Positions 6,245 to 10,351 of a stretch of 10,351 nt of DNA are shown piece after piece (positions within the stretch are counted from its first letter, which is position 1; every line of letters begins with the position of its first letter). This stretch comes from Bacteroidales bacterium (lineage in GTDB: Bacteria > Bacteroidota > Bacteroidia > Bacteroidales > UBA4181), in the NCBI GenBank assembly GCA_031259205.1, contig JAIRLS010000140.1, positions 1-10,351 of the forward strand, read 5' to 3'. The position numbers were made by a program, and so were the translations under genes. The notes beneath the pieces are model-generated. The model worked only from the letters and a program-made list of their open reading frames with translations, made no database searches and was not told the origin of the DNA.

Positions 6245-7371
6245 TCTGCATCACCGGAGATAACATCATTTCAGCGCTGGGTGGCACTTCCGGAGAGAAT
6301 TACCGTAAAGTGGAAGCCGGAATTTCAGGTGTGAAACGGTATAGCGGTTTATACGGAGTTCCGGAGCCTTTCATGGCGGCGCTGATAGACGATGAAGCGC
6401 CGGATGCCGCCGGATGCCCGGATGAAACCTGTTCGCCGCTTGAGCGGGTCGCCCTTCTTTCCATTCGGAAGGCATTACAAGGCGTTGATATTGATCCTGC
6501 TCACCCCCGTACCCTTTTTATCCTCTCTTCCACCAAAGGGAATGTAGAATATCTTGATACGACGCCACCCGGCGGCGCGGTTGCCGACCGTCGGCTTTAT
6601 CTCTGGCATACGGCGCAATACCTCGCCAAGCGCTTCGGCAATCCGAATACGCCTGTGGTAGTGTCCAACGCTTGTATCTCCGGCGCATACGCCCTGCTTG
6701 TCGCCAAACGCGAACTGGAGGCCGGACGCTATGACAGTGCGGTAGTGACAGGCGTCGACCGTTTGTCGAAATTCATTGTGTCGGGCTTTCAATCGTTCAA
6801 GGCCTTATCGGGCGGGATATGCAAGCCTTTCGATGCGTCGCGCGACGGCCTGAATCTGGGAGAAGCCGCTGCCACTGTCATACTGCAAAATAAAGCGAAA
6901 CCACGCAACGGCGATATCATTTTGGCTGCCGGCGCTACCTGCAACGACGCCAACCACATTTCAGGCCCCTCGCGCACAGGCGAAGGCCTGTATCTCTCCT
7001 TGAACCGTATCATGCGCGGAAGACGCAACGCCGATATTGCCTTTGTCAATGCACACGGCACGGCAACGCTCTACAACGACGAAATGGAATCCATCGCCCT
7101 GCACCGTGCCGGACTGGACGCGATTCCCGTCAATGGATTGAAAGCCTGTTTCGGGCATACGCTCGGAGCGGCAGGTATCGTGGAAAGTATCATCTCCGCC
7201 AACGCCCTGCGGAACGGCATTGTTCTGAAAACGACAGGCTACAGCCGGCAGGGAACAAGCTATCCCCTTCCCGTGACAACGGAAAACAGCGCTGTGAAAA
7301 AAAACTGTTTCATCAAAACACTGTCCGGTTTCGGGGGATGTAATATCGCACTGTTATTTGAAATAGTATGA
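6241..7371 (+). CDS. Beta-ketoacyl-ACP synthase (FabF/KAS II-like) with intact triad
   Basis: A 376-residue thiolase-fold condensing enzyme. The catalytic residues are all visible: nucleophile C145 in SNACISGA, H272 in NAHGTATLYND and H306 in FGHTLGAAG, with the glycine-rich GFGGCN near the C-terminus (363-368). It should extend an acyl chain on a carrier protein with malonyl-ACP. It is somewhat shorter than housekeeping FabF (about 410 residues) and diverges at the N-terminus, like the ketosynthases of Bacteroidota aryl-polyene clusters. The ATG at 6241 is chosen because it overlaps the thioesterase stop (ATGA) and starts with the first beta-strand MICITG. An in-frame ATG at 6190 would add 17 residues lying inside the thioesterase gene. 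The next gene again overlaps by ATGA. No carrier protein gene adjoins it. Confidence 0.9.
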   Translation: MICITGDNIISALGGTSGENYRKVEAGISGVKRYSGLYGVPEPFMAALIDDEAPDAAGCPDETCSPLERVALLSIRKALQGVDIDPAHPRTLFILSSTKGNVEYLDTTPPGGAVADRRLYLWHTAQYLAKRFGNPNTPVVVSNACISGAYALLVAKRELEAGRYDSAVVTGVDRLSKFIVSGFQSFKALSGGICKPFDASRDGLNLGEAAATVILQNKAKPRNGDIILAAGATCNDANHISGPSRTGEGLYLSLNRIMRGRRNADIAFVNAHGTATLYNDEMESIALHRAGLDAIPVNGLKACFGHTLGAAGIVESIISANALRNGIVLKTTGYSRQGTSYPLPVTTENSAVKKNCFIKTLSGFGGCNIALLFEIV

Positions 7372-7994
7372 CCGCCTTTCTCAATATTCAGTCCTGTTGC
7401 GTCATCCGCCGCCAAAGCATGTTCAAAGACGGGAAAAAACTGTTTGAAACACAACTGCCGGATCATTCCGCGTTTCTGTCGGCGCTGTACCGGAAAATGA
7501 AGACGGATTACCGTAAATTTTTCAAGATGGACAGGCTGTCCAAACTTGCTTTTCTGGCTTCGGAAGCGTTGCTGGACGGGCAAATAGACCGTAGCCTCCC
7601 GCATCCGGATATCGCAGTGATCCTTTTCAACCGTAGCGCTTCGCTGGACGCCGACAGCATTTTCCAGCAATCCATCCGGCGTCCGGACAGCTACTATCCC
7701 AGCCCGTCGGAATTTGTTTATACCTTGCCCAACATTATGACCGGCGAAATCGCTATCCGCAACAGGATTTTCGGCGAAACCGCCTGTTTCGTCGGCGAAT
7801 ATTTCGATACCGTTGAATTGTGCCGCAAAGTGACGGATGTCTTCGACGACACTGTACAAGAATGTCTTTGCGGATGGGCTGAATATTTTACCGACTGCGA
7901 AGCGGCGCTGTTCCGAATAGTGAAAGAAACCGAAGCTCACAACTTGTTTACGCCGGCAAATATCCAACGCCTCATGACGGAAAATAGTGAATAG
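7368..7994 (+). CDS. Half-length ketosynthase-like protein, catalytically incomplete
   Basis: A 208-residue protein that resembles the N-terminal half of a beta-ketoacyl synthase, of the kind often annotated '3-oxoacyl-ACP synthase' in Bacteroidota. Recognisable stretches are DRLSKLAFLASEALL (55-69), DIAVILFNRSASLDAD (81-96) and YTLPNIMTGEIAIRNRIFGE (118-137). In full enzymes the last corresponds to the region before the active-site cysteine. There is no SNACxSG-like nucleophile motif and no second half with the two histidines, so it cannot condense by itself. In type II polyketide and aryl-polyene systems a ketosynthase often works with an inactive partner (chain-length factor). This protein may form such a dimer with the upstream enzyme, which is inference. 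Translation is coupled to the upstream gene through an ATGA overlap. No clear terminator follows the stop at 7994. Confidence 0.75.
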   Translation: MTAFLNIQSCCVIRRQSMFKDGKKLFETQLPDHSAFLSALYRKMKTDYRKFFKMDRLSKLAFLASEALLDGQIDRSLPHPDIAVILFNRSASLDADSIFQQSIRRPDSYYPSPSEFVYTLPNIMTGEIAIRNRIFGETACFVGEYFDTVELCRKVTDVFDDTVQECLCGWAEYFTDCEAALFRIVKETEAHNLFTPANIQRLMTENSE

Positions 7995-8034
7995 TCCGAT
8001 TACCGGATAATAATATTTTTGATAGCGCAAAAGT

Positions 8035-8050
8035 AAGATAACATTATCTT
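8035..8050. repeat. Palindrome AAGATAA-CA-TTATCTT beside a promoter-like box
   Basis: A perfect 7-base inverted repeat with a two-base centre. Its left edge touches CAAAAGTA (8028-8035), which on the minus strand reads as a TACTTTTG -7 box. A TTTG lies further upstream at 8063-8060, but the spacing of 24 bases is too long for a normal promoter. It may be an operator or chance in A+T-rich DNA. Confidence 0.35.
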
Positions 8051-8118
8051 TATGCAGTGCAAATGGCGTCGCTTAAAAATGCAAACGGGTGAAAACAAGA
8101 GGTAGTTTTTTACTTATG

Positions 8119-8202
8119 TGCCCAGGACGAGACTCGAACTCACACGGGCTAACGCCCACTACCCCCTCAAAGTAGCGTGTCTACCAATTCCACCACCTGG
8201 GC
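8119..8202 (-). tRNA. tRNA-Leu (anticodon GAG)
   Basis: The minus strand folds as a class II tRNA of 84 bases including the discriminator. The acceptor stem GCCCAGG/CCTGGGC pairs perfectly, and the D-arm region reads GTGGAATTGGTAGACAC. The anticodon stem CTACT/GGTAG encloses a loop with GAG. A long variable arm (GGGC-GTTA-GCCC) and a T-arm with loop TTCGAGT complete the fold. The long variable arm and the A discriminator fit leucine. GAG reads CUC and CUU codons. The 3' CCA is not encoded (ACAT follows), so it must be added after transcription. A strong promoter lies 23-54 bases upstream. An IS relic lies just beyond it. Confidence 0.95.
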
Positions 8203-8224
8203 TTGTCACTTGACAATTGTACCG

Positions 8225-8256
8225 CAAAAGTAATTATTTCCCTTGTATCGAACAAA
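8225..8256 (-). promoter_or_regulatory. Promoter of tRNA-Leu
   Basis: On the minus strand TTTG (8256-8253) is followed after 20 bases by TACTTTTG (8232-8225). Both boxes match the Bacteroidota consensus in full. The 5' end of the tRNA at 8202 is about 18 bases past the expected start, leaving a short leader for RNase P to remove. This is the best-formed promoter in the window. Confidence 0.75.
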
Positions 8257-8285
8257 TAAATTGTAAAAAATCGGAGGCAACGCAT

Positions 8286-8630
8286 TTAAATTTTGAGGAA
8301 TTGGGTAAAGAGCTCTTTGTTCCAAGCTGTTTTCAGGCGTTTTGTGCGCAATGATTCTTTTCCCGTACCTTTTTAAGCAGGTTTTACTAAAGTAAAATAT
8401 TAATATTAAGCAATTTTTCCGTTAATAGCGATGATGCACTTCATAATGCCTTTGTTTTTAACCCCTTGCGTCCATAAAATAAAACATTTTTCAAATTGAA
8501 GAGGATTGAGCGCCTGAAAAACATGATTTATCGTGTCATGCGAAGGAATGCCGTTTTTCAGGCGTAAAAACCGTTTGAAAAAGACGGAGTTTTCTTTGCC
8601 GAAAAATTCTATTGAATCATAAGATTCTGT
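8286..8630 (-). pseudogene. ISAs1-family transposase relic with its centre deleted
   Basis: Reading the minus strand from 8630, one frame gives 74 residues starting TESYDSIEFFGKEN and containing LKNGIPSHDTINHVFQAL, then FEKCFILWTQGV. This is the conserved N-terminal region of ISAs1-family (H-repeat type) transposases. It reaches the site of the first catalytic motif (usually AIDGKT), here IAINGKIA with the Asp replaced by Asn at 8421-8423. It then meets a TAA at 8406-8408. In the same frame, about 8369-8286, comes KESLRTKRLKTAWNKELF and a final TAA, which looks like the family's C-terminal tail. Some 250 middle residues, with the remaining catalytic acids, are missing. A stop at 8631-8633 blocks the N-terminal side. 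No complete ends or target duplication were found. It cannot transpose by itself. The family match rests on recalled motifs. Confidence 0.8.
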
Positions 8631-8698
8631 TTAATGTGTAAAAAACAGTTATCAGCAACGAAACCGTCGATTTTTACAATTTTTAATGTGTTATCTCC

Positions 8699-8773
8699 CT
8701 ATGCAGACCGTACAAACGCTTGGCGCAAACATGATTTGACTGTTGTCAAGCTAAAACAATCGAGTAATAACAT
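8699..8773 (-). CDS. Possible 24-residue small frame or worn start of a lost gene
   Basis: The minus strand carries GGAAAGGAGAAAGT directly before an ATG at 8773, an unusually strong Shine-Dalgarno-like sequence for this phylum. The frame that follows starts MLLLDCFSLTTV and ends at a TAG (8701-8699). It lies about 90 bases downstream of siaC. It could be the start of a former third gene of the sia operon, or the worn N-terminus of the transposase: it lies about 48 codons before the TESYDS point, roughly the right distance, but in another frame. It may equally mean nothing. Confidence 0.2.
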   Translation of the reverse strand: MLLLDCFSLTTVKSCLRQAFVRSA

Positions 8774-8824
8774 ACTTTCTCCTTTCCAACAGAAGAAGAT
8801 TCAAACCGACTTCATCAGACGCCC

Positions 8825-8841
8825 CTTCCGACGACCGGAAG
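8825..8841 (-). terminator. Hairpin after siaC, possible 3' end of the siaBC transcript
   Basis: CTTCCG pairs perfectly with CGGAAG across a five-base loop, starting about 23 bases past the siaC stop. No T-run follows on the minus strand, so it may protect an mRNA end rather than end transcription. Confidence 0.3.
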
Positions 8842-8863
8842 ATAGAAACGGTAAATGGATAGA

Positions 8864-9244
8864 TTACCCTTCTACTTCCATCATCTTGAAAGGCACCCGA
8901 ATAATCGACTCGTAATCTTGACCGGCTTCCAGCATGTCTTCATCGTCCTGATCGTAAAACCAGTTGATAGTTACGCCCGAGTTGGCTTTATGTATCGCCT
9001 CCAATTTTTTAAATACGTCAAGAATACACTTTGACGAACTGGTATTGAAATATTCCAGTTGAATGTTCACTTGCGTCTGATTTTTTGCTTCGACGGCATA
9101 CTTTTCCAACCACTCTACTAACGGCTTGTAAAATTCGATCGAGTTTTCTGGAATCGACCGGCCTTTAATTTCTACTAACCCTTTTGATGCATCAAAACGA
9201 ACGGTAGGGGTTTTCTGGGTTCCTTCTATTAACAAAGTATCCAT
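8864..9244 (-). CDS. siaC: SiaC family regulatory phosphoprotein (DUF1987)
   Basis: A 126-residue cytoplasmic protein of the DUF1987/SiaC family. The fold resembles anti-sigma-factor antagonists (STAS-like). The conserved core is EYFNTSSSKCILDVFKKLE (64-82). T68 in it corresponds to the threonine phosphorylated in Pseudomonas aeruginosa SiaC, and even the residue number agrees. The C-terminal part has WFYDQDDEDMLEAGQDYES (95-113), also typical. In Pseudomonas, SiaB phosphorylates SiaC, SiaA removes the phosphate, and unmodified SiaC activates the diguanylate cyclase SiaD. Here siaC follows siaB after 21 bases in one operon, so phosphorylation by that kinase is very likely. No SiaA-like phosphatase or GGDEF protein is in the window, so the output in this organism is unknown. 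Confidence 0.92.
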   Translation of the reverse strand: MDTLLIEGTQKTPTVRFDASKGLVEIKGRSIPENSIEFYKPLVEWLEKYAVEAKNQTQVNIQLEYFNTSSSKCILDVFKKLEAIHKANSGVTINWFYDQDDEDMLEAGQDYESIIRVPFKMMEVEG

Positions 9245-9265
9245 AATTAATTTATTTATTGCAAT

Positions 9266-9811
9266 TTATATTACTATATCTAATTTATAAAAACTATACA
9301 TATCATCAAACTGAGAGAATTGATAGCTCAACTTATGCCCTGATTTTCGGGCAATATCAATCAACCCTAATCCGCCGCCGCCTTTTGGCGACAATTTCTG
9401 GTAGTTGAGGATAAACTTATACATTTCTTTCAGTTCTTCTTTTGACAGAGAATTTAATTTTTCTATTTTTTCGGAAAGAGATTTCACTTTATCTATCGAA
9501 ACAAAATTTCCTACTGTCAGCATAAAAGTATTTTTCTTCCGCTTCAGTACGACTACTCCATAACTCTTGCCCAATCGGTCTGCCATTGTTTTGGGGACTT
9601 CATCCGAATGATGGTACAGGTTTTGAAGGCATTCTACCATGATATTATAAACCTTCTTCCTCAATCTCAATTCTATCCGCATAGCTTCTGTTTTCGTTTC
9701 AATCTCTTCCAAAATGACATTGATTCGTTCCGAAGAAATTTCACCTTCAAAAGCAAAAAACACATCAGCCTCGTGCGCTTCTACGTATAACTGATTGGTA
9801 TCAAGATTCAT
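9266..9811 (-). CDS. siaB: SiaB family protein kinase (HATPase fold)
   Basis: A 181-residue cytoplasmic kinase of the SiaB family (DUF6272), built on the GHKL/anti-sigma-factor ATPase fold. The N-box is YNIMVECLQNLYHHSD (55-70), with E60 and N64 placed to bind magnesium-ATP. The G-box is SPKGGGGLGLIDIARKSG (141-158), forming the ATP lid and phosphate-binding glycines. Its expected substrate is the SiaC protein encoded 21 bases downstream. The ATG at 9811 (MNLDTNQLY) is chosen because the promoter at 9853-9883 would start transcription near 9847, leaving about 36 leader bases. An in-frame ATG at 9835 would add eight residues (MQFGIICI) and leave a leader of only about a dozen bases. A complete, plausible enzyme. 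Confidence 0.9.
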   Translation of the reverse strand: MNLDTNQLYVEAHEADVFFAFEGEISSERINVILEEIETKTEAMRIELRLRKKVYNIMVECLQNLYHHSDEVPKTMADRLGKSYGVVVLKRKKNTFMLTVGNFVSIDKVKSLSEKIEKLNSLSKEELKEMYKFILNYQKLSPKGGGGLGLIDIARKSGHKLSYQFSQFDDMYSFYKLDIVI

Positions 9812-9852
9812 GATGCATATTATTCCGAATTGCATGCTCTTTTCGTCCGGTG

Positions 9853-9883
9853 CAAAAATAGATATTTCTTGTGAATTACCAAA
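9853..9883 (-). promoter_or_regulatory. Promoter of the siaBC operon
   Basis: On the minus strand TTTG (9883-9880) is followed after 19 bases by TATTTTTG (9860-9853), a full match to the Bacteroidota pattern. It sits between the GH109-like gene and siaB, so siaBC can be expressed separately from that gene. Confidence 0.65.
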
Positions 9884-9989
9884 CGAATCGCATAGCGTTT
9901 ATTTTATTAAATATAATTATTAAAACGTTATACGCATTTGGATTCATAATGTTTCATTCTCCATACATTTTTTACTAAATAATTTATGA

Positions 9990-10351
9990 TTATGCAAAAA
10001 CCGTTTCCATATCAATCACCGGCCATGGTTGGGCATTCTTCCAGTCGCCACGGGTAAAGTCCGGGACATCAACGGAATTGCTTCGGTTCAAAACGGAAAT
10101 TTCGCTTAATTCGGTGAGACATGACCATGAGGCGGCATCGTATACGCTCTGATCCAGCGGCAGTCCGTTTCGCAGACAGTAGATCAGCCGCCAGTCCATG
10201 ATGTAGTCCATTCCGCCGTGCCCGCCGACTGTCTTTGCTTTTTCGCCGATGTATTTCGACAGAGGATGCTCGTACTGCGCCATGATCGCCTTAAACTCCT
10301 CTGGTTTCAGAAATTCGTGAGCGTGCGGATCGAGTGCGATTCTTTCTTCCG
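9990..10351 (-). CDS. GH109-type glycosidase (Gfo/Idh/MocA fold), C-terminal part
   Basis: The open frame enters from the right edge and ends at a TAA at 9990-9992, so about 120 C-terminal residues of a protein normally near 450 are visible. Characteristic stretches are ERIALDPHAHEFL near the edge, then VGGHGGMDYIMDWRLIYCLR, LPLDQSVYDAASW and NRSNSVDVPDFTRGDW. These match the C-terminal domain of glycoside hydrolase family 109 proteins, NAD-dependent enzymes known from alpha-N-acetylgalactosaminidases. The NAD-binding Rossmann half and any signal peptide lie outside the window. Bacteroidales carry several such paralogues, many exported by the Tat route and acting on host or dietary glycans. 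Exact specificity cannot be told from this part. The nearest downstream gene is siaB, 178 bases away with its own promoter, so no functional link is implied. Confidence 0.88.
   Translation of the reverse strand, partial: EERIALDPHAHEFLKPEEFKAIMAQYEHPLSKYIGEKAKTVGGHGGMDYIMDWRLIYCLRNGLPLDQSVYDAASWSCLTELSEISVLNRSNSVDVPDFTRGDWKNAQPWPVIDMETVFA

Larger units (their letters stand above)
8631..8863. other. Degenerate spacer between the IS relic and siaC
   Basis: No confident gene lies here. Together with 8203-8630 it makes a gene-poor stretch of about 660 bases. A plus-strand frame at 8634-8915 runs into the 3' end of siaC and is judged spurious. On the minus strand there is a 24-residue frame with a Shine-Dalgarno-like leader (8699-8773) and a small hairpin after siaC (8825-8841). 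Part of this DNA may be the decayed N-terminal region of the transposase, since the spacing fits, but no residue-level match was convincing. Confidence 0.5.

Noticed and set aside
7260..8030. 256-codon minus-strand frame opposite the ketosynthase genes
   Set aside because: It is a shadow of the two well-supported plus-strand genes. Its TTG start lies within a promoter-like box and the protein has no family features.
8511..8564. Perfect 12-base inverted repeat (CGCCTGAAAAAC / GTTTTTCAGGCG) with a 30-base loop, plus a further TTTTCAGGCG at 8329-8338
   Set aside because: At first it looked like a terminator or operator. All three copies fall inside the transposase relic, where they encode parts of RLKNG, VFQAL and KRLKT, so the coding origin explains them. 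No T-run follows.
8634..8915. 93-codon plus-strand frame
   Set aside because: It overlaps the 3' end of siaC on the other strand, has no recognisable motif, and lies in degenerate DNA. No promoter is visible.

Overview
The window comes from a Bacteroidota genome, most likely of the order Bacteroidales. Three things support this. First, the protein families: DUF4199 paired with a DPM1-like glycosyltransferase, DUF3078, DUF3127, a GH109-type glycosidase and SiaB/SiaC. Second, intergenic DNA is much richer in A+T than the genes. Third, several starts are preceded by the Bacteroidota promoter pattern TTG/TTTG, 19-20 bases, then TAnnTTTG (before the DUF4199 gene, the thioesterase, tRNA-Leu and siaB). 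No CRISPR array, complete mobile element or obvious defence system is visible.

Layout. 1-1031 has no confident gene. It holds two short minus-strand reading frames at 77-285, a possible minus-strand promoter, a direct repeat and a hairpin. 1032-3511 (+) is a compact run: DUF4199 membrane protein, glycosyltransferase 2, and a DUF3078 outer-membrane barrel. 3654-5734 (+) holds a DUF3127 protein with an SSB-like tail, a YbhN/AglD-type flippase-like membrane protein, and nadD. 5828-7994 (+) is a tightly coupled three-gene unit: hotdog thioesterase, ketosynthase with an intact Cys-His-His triad, and a half-length ketosynthase-like protein. The genes are joined by ATGA stop/start overlaps.

The right part is on the minus strand. 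tRNA-Leu(GAG) at 8119-8202 has a well-formed promoter. Next to it, 8286-8630 is an internally deleted relic of an ISAs1-family transposase. siaC and siaB (8864-9811) form an operon with its own promoter. The C-terminal end of a GH109-like (Gfo/Idh/MocA-fold) glycosidase runs off the right edge.

How the parts may work together. Much of the left half concerns the envelope: lipid-linked sugar transfer, polyprenyl- or lipid-linked transport, and an outer-membrane barrel. nadD is a housekeeping NAD gene co-transcribed with the flippase. The thioesterase/ketosynthase trio resembles the core of aryl-polyene or flexirubin-type pathways. It lacks a carrier protein, reductase and dehydratase here, so it must borrow partners or be a remnant. 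SiaB/SiaC is a kinase/phosphoprotein switch, seen here without its phosphatase or diguanylate cyclase partners. The least expected items are the transposase relic, the reduced ketosynthase operon, and the small reading frames in the left intergenic region.
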